NCBI GenBank assembly: GCA_014529385.2
Contig: CM043947.1
Location: forward strand, 131,899,391 to 131,963,390
Direction of reading: 5' to 3'
From: Adiantum capillus-veneris
Taxonomy: Eukaryota; Streptophyta; Polypodiopsida; Polypodiales; Pteridaceae
DNA: 64,000 nt
Shown here: in pieces, positions 46,618-59,187 of the stretch
Numbering within the stretch: the stretch's first letter is position 1
Layout of the letters: each line of letters opens with the position of its first letter
Translations under genes and position numbers: made by a program
Notes under the pieces: generated by a model
Told to the model about the DNA's origin: nothing
Seen by the model: the letters and a program-made list of their open reading frames with translations, nothing else
The model's database searches: none

Positions 46618-48559
46618 TGGAAAGGGGGAAAGGGGAACACACCCAACACACAAAGGGAGCTTCCTCCTATAGCTCAGGGCATACATAGCACCACAATCCA
46701 CTCAGTGAGCATCTTTGACTCACAAAATTCTTGATACTGCACACACGACCAACCACAACTCGACATATGTATGCTAAAACAGACCATCAATCAACCCGCA
46801 TGCATGAAATGGCCGCAATTTATCATCTACCCTTGCACACAAACACCACAGACTCTCTATCTCTCTCTCTCTTTGCACACACATTCATCAGGGGGGCGCA
46901 CCTGCCATCACACACCCGATACACAAGCAACAAAGCAGAGAAAGAGAAGGGGAGAAAGAATAGCACGACAAAAAACGACCATTTTCAATGGGGGGACATC
47001 ATTCTCTACTCAAAAAACACCATAGCCGCACTCGGCTTCACAAAATACATAGGGGGAGGTGCCCTCTTGGCCCTCTGCAGGCAGTAGCAGCAGACGACCA
47101 CCACTCTTTGTTGGCTCTTTCCCTCAAAGTACACACCCTCTTGCCGGGAGAAAAAAGCCCCTAAAATGTTCAAAGAAACCCCTTTATAGGGAGGGAGCAT
47201 CCATTTTTGGCATCCTTTCTCATTTGATGACACTTGGCGACATGCTTGCATGGTTCTTTCTCTCTCTCTCTCTCACTCTCTGTCATCTACCGTGGGAACC
47301 CCTCCCCTTATGAGCAATAGCGACATCGCTATTGGGGAGGGCACCTTGCCCATAAAAAAAACTTGGCCCTAGTGGGCGCGGGCACGGGCCCTTACAGACC
47401 ACCACATCATCACTGTGAACCAACCACCGGCTATAGCCCAATGGGCGCGCTTACTGCGCAGCCTCCCTCTGCCAAAATTAGCACCCAGCGCCTCCAACAG
47501 CGCCACTACGTAGAGCCCACAAGCTATCCACCACCGCCAACACTCCAAGGAGCTTCTCTCCCTTCACACTCTCCACAATGGGCTAGCGCCCAAGCCCTTA
47601 TACCCCGTCATCCGGCCCCAGTCCCTTGCATATGGGCTTATTTAGATGCCACGAGGTAGTCCCTTGGTGAGTTGCCTCCAAGAGCTTGAAACTCCAATGT
47701 TTTTCCTCAAAAAAAATCCCCAAGATCATTTTTTTCCACTGCTTGCCCTGTCTGCCAATTGTTCACTGGCGATCCGATCACCGATCCGTAGAACCCAGTC
47801 GCCAACTCACCTGTCTGACTCCAAACTCATCCAACCTTGCCACAATGCAAGACTCCTCAAGACCATGAACGGAGGTTGCAAAAACATGAAGATCCATATG
47901 TAGCTAACTCCGAACAAATGCACCCATCTTTCCGGCTTCTGTAACTTTCTTCTCCGGGCTCCGTTTGATGTGCAGTCAACTCGTGCTAACGCCATACACT
48001 ACCTAGCTCCTTCTCGAACTCTATCGCAGTCCAAAAAACACCAGATGACACATCCTTCATTGCGGGCAAGTGGGCTTGAACTTGGCCCTCGGAAAAATTT
48101 CAATTGACCATAACTTGCTAACCAGAGCTCTGATTGGCAATCCAAGAAGACAGGCATGCTCCATAATTCGAGCTCTACATATGAATCCACTAACATCAGC
48201 CTGGGACACCTGTCCCCATCTTCCCTGCCCGTTGGGGATTCTACAACACTTTCTAACTTTGAACCGCAATATCTTGAGCATCGGGGCTCCGTTTGACGAA
48301 CCATCTGGATCATCATGTAAAGCACAATGGAGACCACATTCTAGCACAAAATGTCAACTTCTTGGGCACAAAAGGCCATCACCCTACTTAGCTCTTAGCA
48401 GCACACCTTTGACCTAAAAAACCACATTAGGCATACATTTCCATAGCCACTAGGCTGCCTAGGACCTTGGTACCTGCCGTAGCTTTCTGCACTACACCTG
48501 CCTACAGTCTTTGCCTGGGATATACCACTTTCTAGCTCTGACGTACTTTGGCTGCACCA
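46618..48559 (-). repeat. LTR A (terminal, 3' in transcription sense)
   Basis: This is a full-length 1.94-kb LTR. The TATA box (minus, about 47,183-47,189, CCTATAAAGG) lies 570 bp before the 3' end. A short CT tract lies at about 46,852-46,872 and a second pyrimidine tract at about 47,256-47,281. Confidence 0.85.
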
Positions 48560-48600
48560 TCATTGCCCACCCCCTCGTTCAACATTTATGTTCAACCACA
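48560..48600 (-). promoter_or_regulatory. Polypurine tract and palindrome, internal region 1
   Basis: On the minus strand GTTGAACAT / ATGTTGAAC-type arms (48,577-48,596, one mismatch) precede GGGGGTGGGCAATGA and the LTR start TGGTGCAGCC. Confidence 0.7.
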
Positions 48601-48743
48601 CAAAGGCTTATTGCACTAAAAAATGCACACCCCAAACAAACTCTCTGCACACCACAAAGCACCTAACATATGTACAAAACTTGGCATCTGTCACCCGCCA
48701 CCTTTTCTTATGCGGGTTGCCCAACCCCCTGCATTTTGTGTCA

Positions 48744-50915
48744 TCATCCCCCTAGGTCAAACACGTACTTGTGGTCATCACCATTCTTCTCTAGCAGCTC
48801 TATGTAGTACTCTATCCATGCAAATATCCAATGGTGCACATAGAAGGCAGCTAGTACACCTTCACCGCTCCAAGCCTCTACCAGTCTCCAATTGGCTTCG
48901 CATCGAGCAGCATCATGCTCACTATCTTGCTCAACGTCCATACCTACAATCCTCTCCCAACCATATAGAGAAGATATCTCTTCCAAAGACTCATCTAGCT
49001 GGTGAATGACCCATTGCACTGCCGCTTCCATCAGCATGTCCATCAATAATGAGCCGCAGACCTGAGCCGCAGACCTTTGTTATTGTTTTCTCCATTTCCA
49101 TAGCCTATTTCTTCTTCATACACAATGGGCAACAACTGTTCTTCATTCAAAGGTTCTCCTATTGGATTTGCACTCCACTCCAAGCTTGCAACATCTTCGA
49201 CCACCCCATCTTCAACGTCATCCACATAGGTAGAACCATATAGCTCAACCATTACATCTTGTAGTCCCACTTCATCTTCATGTTCTTCAAGCACATGTTG
49301 TGCCGCTGCCTCTTCAAATAGGGAAAAAAAAGGATCATCCTCTACTGCATCATCCTATAGCATAGCCTCAAAAAAACCTTCCTTCTCATTTTGTTCAGCC
49401 CTACCATCATCTACCTCCACCAGACTCAAACATGGGCCCGCTTTACTATCCTCATAGGGTAGACTAGTAGCCACTACTCCATCTCTTTGCTCCTCTTCCA
49501 TGACCGTAGCAGCTTTTTCCCTATTGGCCAAGCTTCGTATCTGTTGTACCACCATGGAATACTCCACAGCTACCTTTATAAGCATCACCATTAGCACAAT
49601 ACTTCCTAGTACCTTCACCTGCATGTCCTCATCTCCATGCTTGGACACTTCCACCTGCTCTTCATTCACATTGCCTACCAACAAATCTTCATGCACAACA
49701 TTAGACAGCTTCACCCTTACCATCTCAGCTTCATCGAGCTCCGTTTGGTGTCCATAGGATGTGGACTCATCCTCCAAGCTATCCTCTTTACCTCTCTCCC
49801 AAAAGATGGAGCTTGCACCATCATCATCATCACCATAGGCTGACTCCATATCAGCATCCTCATCCTCTTGTTGCTCCAAAAAAACTAGGCCACCATCTTG
49901 GTTTTGCACACTCTCTTCCTCTTCCCTCAAGTCTTCTGCATTTGCAAATTGGCTATCATCTGCTATGCTCTCATACGAGGATTTAAAAAGAACAAGCTTT
50001 AGTTCCCCTTTAGGCTGCACTTGGCTCCTAGAATTGGCCACTTTCTCCACACATCGGTTCTCCTTGACACAAGGCTTATTTTCCCTAATAAGCTCGGCTA
50101 CCACCACTGGCACTGGCCACTTTCTCCACACATCGGTTCTCCTTGACACAAGGCTTATTTTCCCTAATAAGCTCGGCTACCACCACTGGCCCTTCACAAA
50201 CAAGAAACTTCAAAGGCACATAATTGACCATCAGCCTTACCTCAACAGGCTCTGCATTTTGAACTCGTGGAACCATCCTTGGTTGAACCATCGAACTACT
50301 GCCACCGCAACAAGCACATAATCCTCAGACTTCATCAAGCCCAACTCCAGCTTTCTTGTTACCTTTTTGCTCTTTACCTTGGCCAAATAGACCACCCCTT
50401 CATAGAAATCGGCATCAAACTCCGCCTTTTCTTTGATTCTTGGATGCAGGAAATCCAAAAACTTTGACACTATGAACAGTTCATGGCCACGGCAACCCGT
50501 AGCTACCTCTAGCTGTCTCCAACAGGCTTCATATCGCTCAACAAAAATAGCAAAATCTTGACTTACATCTTGGCGTAACTCCCTTAGCTTTTCACCGGCT
50601 TCCTCTGCAGTAATCATTTCTCGAAAGCGCTCCAGAAACTGACTTTTCAATCTTTACCATGATTCTCGATCACTACTTTTTAAACCATCGAACCACACCT
50701 TGGCTCATCCTCGCATCAACAGCGGCACCGTCTCCAACTTTTTTGCATCCGTTGAGATACTCATTGACCACAGCCATAACTCAAAATCTACAAGACAATC
50801 CTCGGGATCTTCAACACATGTAAATATGGGGCAAAAACCTGGCTCCACCATCTCTACCAACTTCAAATTTTGCCACCAAACACCTCGACCATTGGCCAAC
50901 CGCTTTGTCGGCTAA
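48744..50915 (-). pseudogene. Internal region 1: broken gag-acidic protein
   Basis: This is the same gene as internal region 2 but in pieces: gag N-terminus 50,705-50,899 (MVEPGFCPIF), capsid 50,237-50,650 (QDVSQDFAIFVERYEACW, FLDFLHPRIKEKAEF), acidic part 49,355-50,149, and C-terminal pieces 49,043-49,294 and 48,744-49,046. A 79-bp tandem duplication (about 50,036-50,193) shifts the frame between the capsid and acidic parts. Other breaks are a short duplication near 49,050-49,075 and a stop near 49,355. No zinc knuckle or pol domain is present. Confidence 0.75.
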
Positions 50916-50980
50916 AAATCACTACTTCAAACCACAAATCAGAGCATGAGACAGCTCCTCAGTCGCGGGGCACTAGAAGA

Positions 50981-51110
50981 TGGAAAGGGGGAAAGGAGAA
51001 CACACCCAGCACACAATGGGAACTCCCTCCCATCTCGTGCTCGAACAAACCATCAATTGACCCGCATGCATAAAACGGCCACAATTTACCATCTACCCTT
51101 GCACACAAAC

Positions 51111-51209
<99 letters not shown>

Positions 51210-52479
51210 GCCGCGGGAACCCCTCCCCTTATGAGCAATAGTGACATCGCTATTGGGGGGAACACCTTGCCCTCAAAAAAACTTGGCCCTAGTCTGTGCG
51301 GGCACGGGACCTTACGAATTGCCACATCATCACTGTGTACCAACCCACTGCTACAACCCAGCGGGTGCGCTTACTGCGCCGCCCCCCTCTGCCAAAATCA
51401 GCGCCCAACACACCAAGAGCGCCACTGTGCAGAGCACGCAGGCTATCCACCATCGCCACCACGCCAAGGAGATTCTCTACCTTCACACTCTCCACAATGG
51501 GCTAGTGCCCCAGCCCTTATTACCCGTCATCCGGCCCCAGTCCCTTGCATACGGGTTTATTCGGACGCCATGTGGCAGTCCCTTGGTGTGTTGCCTCCAA
51601 GAGCTTGAAACTCCAATTTTTTTCCTCAAAAAAAATCCCCAAGCTCATTTTTGCCACTCCTTGCCCTGTCTGCCAAGTGTTTACTAGCGATCCGATCACC
51701 GAGCCGTAAAATTCGGTCGCCAACTCACCTGTCTAACTCCGAACTCATCCAACCTTGCCGCACTGCAAGACTCCTCAAGACCACAAACGGAGGTTGCAAA
51801 AACGTGAAGATCCATTTGTAGCTAACTCCGAACAAATGCACCCATCTTTCCGACTTTTGTAACTTTTTGCTCCGGGCTCCGTTTGATGTGTAGTCAACTC
51901 TTGCTAACTCCATACACAGCCTAGATCCTTCTCGAACTCTCTCGTAGTCCAAAAAACACTAGATGGCACATCCTTCACTGCGGGCAAGAGGGCTCAGACC
52001 TTGGCCCCCGAAAAAATTTCAATTGACCATAACTTGCTAACCAGAGCTCCGATTGGTAATCCGAGAAGACAACATGCTTCATAATTTGAGCTCTACACAT
52101 GCATCCACTAACATCAGCCTGGTCCACCTGTTGTCCCCAGTTGCCCTACCCGTCGGGGATCTGCAACACTTTCTAACTTTGAACCGCAATATCTTGAGCA
52201 CTGGGGCTCCGTTTGACAAACCGTTTGGATCATCATGGAAAGCACAATGGAGATCACATTCTAGCACAAAACGTCAAAACTTCTTGGCATAGAAGGCCAT
52301 CACCCTGCTTAGCTCTTTGTAGCACACATTTGACCTAAAACATCACAGTAGGCATACATTTCATAGCCACTTGGCTGCCCAAGACCTTTGTACCTGCCCT
52401 AGCCTTCTGCACTACACCTGCCTCCAGCCTTTGCATGGCATAGATCACTTTCTACCTCGGACTAGCTTTGGCTGCACCA
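50981..52479 (-). repeat. LTR B (central), promoter segment deleted
   Basis: It is 1.50 kb. Relative to A and C, the part between the two pyrimidine tracts is missing, including the TATA box. The two tracts are fused into one 93-bp CT run (51,113-51,205). It serves as the 5' LTR of internal region 1 and the 3' LTR of internal region 2. Confidence 0.85.
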
Positions 52480-52520
52480 TCATTGCCCACCCCCTCGTTG
52501 AACATTTATGTTCAACCACA
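52480..52520 (-). promoter_or_regulatory. Polypurine tract and palindrome, internal region 2
   Basis: A perfect palindrome, GTTGAACAT / ATGTTCAAC, at 52,497-52,516 is followed on the minus strand by GAGGGGGTGGGCAATGA and the LTR start TGGTGCAGCC. Confidence 0.75.
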
Positions 52521-52664
52521 CAAAGGCTTATTGCACTCAAAAATTGCACACCCAAAACAAACTCTCTGCACACCACAAAGCACCTAACATATGTACAAAA
52601 CCTGGCATCTGTCACCCGCCACCTTTTCTTATGCGGGTTGCCCAACCCCCTGCATTTCCTATCA

Positions 52665-54518
52665 TCATCCCCCTAGGTCAAACACGTACCTCTGGTCATC
52701 ACCATTCTTCTCTAGCAGCTCTATGTAGTACTCTATCCATGCAAATATCCAATGGTACACATAGAAGGCAGCTAGTACACCTTCACGGCTCCAAGCCTCT
52801 ACCGGTCTCCAATTTGCTTCGTATAGAGCAGCATCATTCTCCCTATCTTGCTCAACAGCCATACCTGCAATCCTCTCCCAACAATATAGATAAGATATCT
52901 CCTCCAAAGACTCCTCTATCTGGCAAATGAACCATTGCATTGTCACTTCCATCAGCATGTTCATCAATAATGAGCCGTAGACCTTTGTTATCATTTTCTC
53001 CATTTCCATAGCCTGTTTTTCTTCTTCATGCACAATGGGAAGCACCTCTTCTTCATCCAAAGGTTCTCCTATTAGCTTTGCACTCCACTCCAAGATTGCA
53101 ACATCTTCGACCACCACATCTTCATGATCATCCACATAGGTAGAACCATATGGCTCAACCATTATATCTTGTAGTCCCACTTCATCTTCATATTCTTCAA
53201 GCACATGCTCTACCGCTGCCTCTTCAAATAGGTAAGAAAGAGGATAATCCTCTACCGCATCATCCAATAGCATAGCCTCAACAGAACCTTCCTTCTCATT
53301 CTGTTCAGCCCTACCATCATATACCTCCACTAGACTCAAACATGGGCCCGCTTTACCATCCTCATAGGGTAGACTAGTAGCCACTACTCCATCTCTTTGC
53401 TCCTCTTCCATGACCGTAGCAGCTTTTTCCCTATTGACCAAGCTTTGTATCTGTTGTACCACCATGGCATACTCCACAACTACCTTTATAAGCATCACCA
53501 TCAGCACAATACTTCCTAGTACCTTCACCTGCATGTCCTCATCTCCATGCTTGGACACTTCCACCTGCTCTTCATTCACATTGCCTACCAACAAATCTTC
53601 ATGCACAACATTAGACAGCTTCACCCTTACCATCTCAGCTTCATCGAGATCCGTTTGGTTTCCATAGGATGTGGACTCATCCTCCAAGCTATCCTCTTTA
53701 CCTCTCTCCCAAAAGATGGAGCTTGCACCATCATCATTATCACCATAGGCTAACTCCATATCAGCATCCTCATCCTCTTGTTGCTCCAAAAAAAATAGGC
53801 CACCATCTTGGTTTTGCACACTCTCTTCCTCTTCCCTCAAGTCTTCTGCATTTGCAAATTGGCTATCATCTGCTATGCTCTCATATGAGGATTTAAAAGG
53901 AACAAGCTTTAGTTTCCCTTTAGGCTTCACTTGGCTCCTGGTATTGGCCACTTTCTCCACACATAGGTTCTCCTTGACACAAGGCTTATTTTCGCTAATA
54001 AGCTCGGCTACCACTGGCACTGGCACTGGCACTAGCACTGGCACTGGCCCTTCACAAACAAGAAACTCCAAAGGCACATAATTGACCATCGGCCTTACCT
54101 CAACAAGCTCTGCATTTTGAACTCGTGGAACCATCCTTGGTTGAACCATCGAACACACTGCTACTGCAAGAGGCACATAATCCTCAGACTTCAGCAAGCC
54201 CAACTCTAGCTTTCTTTTTACCTTTTTTCTCTTTATCTTGGCCAAATAGACCACCCCTTCATAGAAATCGGCATCAAACTCCACCTTTTCTCTGCTTCTT
54301 GGATGCAAGCAATCCAAAAACTTTGACACTTTGAATAGTTCATGGCCACGGCACCCCATAGCTACCTCTAGCTGTCTCCAACAGGCTTCAAATCTCTCAA
54401 CAAAAATAGCAAAATCGTGATTACATCTTGGCGTAACGCTCTTAGCTTTGCACTGGCTTCCTCTGCAGTAATCACCTTTAGAAAACGCTCTAGAAAGTGA
54501 CTTTGCAATCTTTTCCAT
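52665..54518 (-). CDS. Gag-acidic fusion ORF of the non-autonomous family, 617 codons
   Basis: It starts at an ATG at 54,518 and is open to 52,665, by far the longest frame in the nested block. Residues about 33-115 are gag capsid (HDFAIFVERFEACWRQLEVA, FLDCLHPRSREKVEFDADF), homologous to the Tat gag at 36.2 kb. A Pro-Val repeat (VPVLVPVPVPVV, from a CACTGG minisatellite) follows near residue 160. The remaining 450 residues are strongly acidic, with NAEDLREEEESVQNQDGG, ALYGD-type Asp runs and an EEISYLYCWERIAGM segment near the C-terminus, ending YVFDLGG. No enzyme motif is recognised. A one-base change near 54,418 puts the gag N-terminus (54,757 to 54,368) in another frame, so the native protein was probably about 700 residues. 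Confidence 0.7.
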   Translation of the reverse strand: MEKIAKSLSRAFSKGDYCRGSQCKAKSVTPRCNHDFAIFVERFEACWRQLEVAMGCRGHELFKVSKFLDCLHPRSREKVEFDADFYEGVVYLAKIKRKKVKRKLELGLLKSEDYVPLAVAVCSMVQPRMVPRVQNAELVEVRPMVNYVPLEFLVCEGPVPVLVPVPVPVVAELISENKPCVKENLCVEKVANTRSQVKPKGKLKLVPFKSSYESIADDSQFANAEDLREEEESVQNQDGGLFFLEQQEDEDADMELAYGDNDDGASSIFWERGKEDSLEDESTSYGNQTDLDEAEMVRVKLSNVVHEDLLVGNVNEEQVEVSKHGDEDMQVKVLGSIVLMVMLIKVVVEYAMVVQQIQSLVNREKAATVMEEEQRDGVVATSLPYEDGKAGPCLSLVEVYDGRAEQNEKEGSVEAMLLDDAVEDYPLSYLFEEAAVEHVLEEYEDEVGLQDIMVEPYGSTYVDDHEDVVVEDVAILEWSAKLIGEPLDEEEVLPIVHEEEKQAMEMEKMITKVYGSLLMNMLMEVTMQWFICQIEESLEEISYLYCWERIAGMAVEQDRENDAALYEANWRPVEAWSREGVLAAFYVYHWIFAWIEYYIELLEKNGDDQRYVFDLGG

Positions 54519-54760
54519 GATTCTCGATCACTGCTTTTTAAACCTTTGAACCACACCTTGGCTCAGCCTCGCATCAACAATGGCACCATCTCCAACTTTT
54601 TTGCATCCGTCGACATACTCATCGACAGCAGCCATAACTTGGAATCTGTGAGCCATTCCTCGGGATCTTCAACACCTATAAATATGGGGCCAAAACTTGG
54701 CTCCACCATCTCTACTAGCTTCAAATTCTGCCATTGAACACCTCGACCATTGGCCAACCG
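54368..54760 (-). pseudogene. Gag N-terminal part of internal region 2
   Basis: Frames 54,563-54,757 (KLVEMVEPSFGPIFIGVEDP) and 54,368-54,556 (MWFKGLKSSDRESWKRLQS, LRALRQDV) correspond to MATHSYRPVF...GEEDP and WFYALEGEP...LKQDV of the Tat gag. They are split from each other by a stop near 54,560 and from the long ORF by a frameshift near 54,418. Confidence 0.7.
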
Positions 54761-54827
54761 CTTTGTCAGCTAAAAATCACTACTTCAAACCGCAAATCGA
54801 AGCATCCTCAGTGGGGGCACTAGAAGA

Positions 54828-56826
<1,999 letters not shown>

Positions 56827-56830
56827 ACGC

Positions 56831-56847
56831 TGGTGGTTAACAGCAAG
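56831..56847 (-). repeat. Last 12 bp of the outer 5' LTR plus target duplication
   Basis: TGGTGGTTAACA at 56,831-56,842 is identical to the end of the sister LTR at 28,012-28,023. The following gcaag pairs with gcgag at 27,479-27,483 as target duplication. Confidence 0.8.
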
Positions 56848-56955
56848 ATGGATGAAGGAGAGATTGAGTAGAGGGGGAGATTATGTATGTGGAGAGAGAG
56901 AGAGAGAGAGAGTAGAGAGAAAAAGGTAATGGCTGAAGTTAGGTGCATGTGTGTG

Positions 56956-56997
<42 letters not shown>

Positions 56998-57330
56998 AGG
57001 GTGAATGAGTGGGAGAGTTGAGGTTGTGGGTGTGTGTAGGAAGCCAAGCTCCTCATGAACTATGCATGGCACCTAGTAATGAGAACAAGAGAGAGACAGA
57101 GAGAGAGAGGGAGGCTTGTAAGCTCAATGAGGAGGGAGAGAGATGGTCACAGGCTAAGCATAGGAAGAAGGGGAGTAGGTGGTGATTGGAGTGGAGCTCT
57201 CCTCCCTTGGTGGGCCCCATAGGACATGTACACACGATGGGTGGGCGGTCGGGCACTAGACTTCTGACCCCGGGCAAGACTCCGGGCAAAGGTGCAGCGC
57301 CTTTACCCCAAAAAACTCCCACTTAAAGGT
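56848..57330. repeat. GA-rich low-complexity sequence
   Basis: (GA)n runs lie at about 56,893-56,912, 56,960-56,993 and 57,088-57,110, separated by mixed purine-rich DNA. No gene is seen. Confidence 0.75.
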
Positions 57331-57785
57331 GATGCGTTAATATGTGAGGCTTACTAACTAAACTACTAGTATGTACAAGAAATTAGGTGAGAGACTCTCT
57401 CAACCATTGCCCATTGGCTCACTCTGTCGATCTACACGCAGTCGTATTAACTCTGGTCGTAGGCAAGCGTGCATACCCACGCTAGAGCCTGCATGTAAAT
57501 CCCACAGACTACTCTATATGGTCTACAAAACTCCACTATGCATCATGCTAGTGTCATTCATCACATGACTGACAACCCCTGCTTCAAATGCTCCCACTGG
57601 AGCTGCTAGATCGGGCCTCGACACTAACAAGTCGAACATGAGATGCCCAAACACTAACAAAATATGCGCAAACCTGGATGTACTCTCCTCCACTGCGCTA
57701 TCTGGAATCACTGCATCATCAGGACTACCCATAGCGTATGGATATGTCAACGCCGACATTGGGAAACCTATGCCCCTTTCACCCA
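57330..57785. other. No gene established
   Basis: This is mixed sequence. It may continue the coding-like stretch to its right in altered frames, but stops are dense and no domain is recognised. Confidence 0.4.
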
Positions 57786-57787
57786 TT

Positions 57788-58404
57788 GAAAAAATTGGGC
57801 ACCAACTCATCAGCCTCTAACATGAGCATATCAAAGAACTCCATGTTTTTCATCTCTGTTTGTGTCTCTAGGGAGCAGACCTGCTCTAGCGCTACCTGCA
57901 TAAAGTCTAAAAACAGTCGTTGTGTCTCACTAGAGCACTCTCACTCTATCTCTGTCTCTACGGAGTCCAGTGGCACATCATGCACAACTAAATGCTCTGT
58001 CTTGTGAGCATGGTAGAGCTCTCCTGTGAAAGAGACATGTCTCATCTCTCACTCAAAGCATGCCAGCAACAAAATCGAGACTATGCCGTCTCCAACCTCA
58101 GACACATACATAGGATGTACTAGGCCGTTGCGAGTCCTCCGGAAATCACTAATGAACCACAATACATCTGGAAAAATTGCTCTCTAAGCAGTATCTCACA
58201 ACTAAAATCTACTAATTGTCTCACTGAGATCAAACTCTGTCTCAGTTGAGGAACGTAGCGCACATGTTATAGCGTATATGACGCACCACTGGCAAAGACA
58301 AACAAACGTCTCATGCACCCTCTATGTCAAATGTTGAATCATCGGCCAAGTGTAGACAACCAAAACTCCCACTAGAGAAGGTGCTAAATCAGTCACAATG
58401 CGGT
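57788..58404 (-). pseudogene. Unrecognised, stop-ridden coding-like stretch interrupted by the copia element
   Basis: One minus-strand frame stays coding-like for about 480 bp with only a handful of in-frame stops. Readable parts include ETFVCLCQWCVIYAITCALR, then AIFPDVLWFISDFRRTRNGL, HPMYVSEVGDGIVSILLLAC and MEFFDMLMLEADELVPNFF. Upstream the frame runs into the copia insertion at 58,404, and readable protein-like sequence resumes beyond it at 63,962-64,000 after the gtgac duplication. Composition is that of a globular protein. I do not recognise the family. It could be a host pseudogene or an old retroelement gag. Confidence 0.4.
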
Positions 58405-58409
58405 GTGAC

Positions 58410-59187
58410 TGTTAGGAAATAAGACGTAGCTAAATAGATAATTGAGTAGATTACTTAATGGAGAGAGATAGATTTATATACACGAGATTATAGAGTAGAG
58501 AGAGAGAGAGAGAGTACACACGATATACGTGGTTCACCCAATGTGGGCTACGTCCACGGGAAAGCAGCCACTCAATGGCTTTAGTACTTCAAAACAAGAA
58601 GTAGTTTACAAAGGGATTATACCCTTAATGGAGCTCCCGCCTTGCTTCACTCTCACCACCTCACACTCACCTTGGTGCATCAACTTCACACTATGAAATG
58701 TATGTAGAAATGGCCTCCTTTTATAGGCCAAAAGGGCTGCCCTCTCTTATGAGAGACAGCCATGTGTAGCCGCCCTTGTGCGAATAAGTCCAAATCGGAC
58801 CCTCCAATCCGCCCATGTGTGGCCGCCCTTGAGAAGACAAGTCCGCTTTTGAATTCGGCCACCGGCCATTGACTTCCGACCACCGGCCACCGGCCATTGA
58901 CTTCCGACCACCGGCCATCGGCCATTGACTACCGGCCAACCGACCGGTTGTTTTCCGACCACTTTTCGGCCGCCGTCCGGCCATAATATTCCGGCGAAAA
59001 AAAAAGTCTCGGGGGCCTCCGCCCCCGAGGCCTTTAAAGTTGCCCCTGATTCTTGTCCGTGAAAATTTTGGTTTCCGGTGAGTGATTTTCCTTCACGCAC
59101 GATGGCTTCTCCTCATAATGGGGGCCTTACAAATGTGCGCTTTTACCACAGAAAATTACAAGGGTAAATCAGGCTCCATACTTAACA
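58410..59187 (-). repeat. 3' LTR of the copia element
   Basis: It is 778 bp. A TATA box (TATAAAAGG, minus, about 58,721-58,730) is present. A short (GA)n run lies at about 58,497-58,515. A GGCCATTGACTTCCGACCACC-type minisatellite lies at about 58,855-58,945 and has about one more unit than the partner LTR. A GC-rich inverted repeat, CTCGGGGGCC / GGCCCCCGAG-like, lies near 59,008-59,033. Confidence 0.95.

Noticed and set aside
49500-54081. Plus-strand frames of 60-137 codons between 48 and 55 kb
   Set aside because: They are antisense shadows of the gag-acidic protein and of LTR sequence. The minus-strand frame carries the gag similarity.
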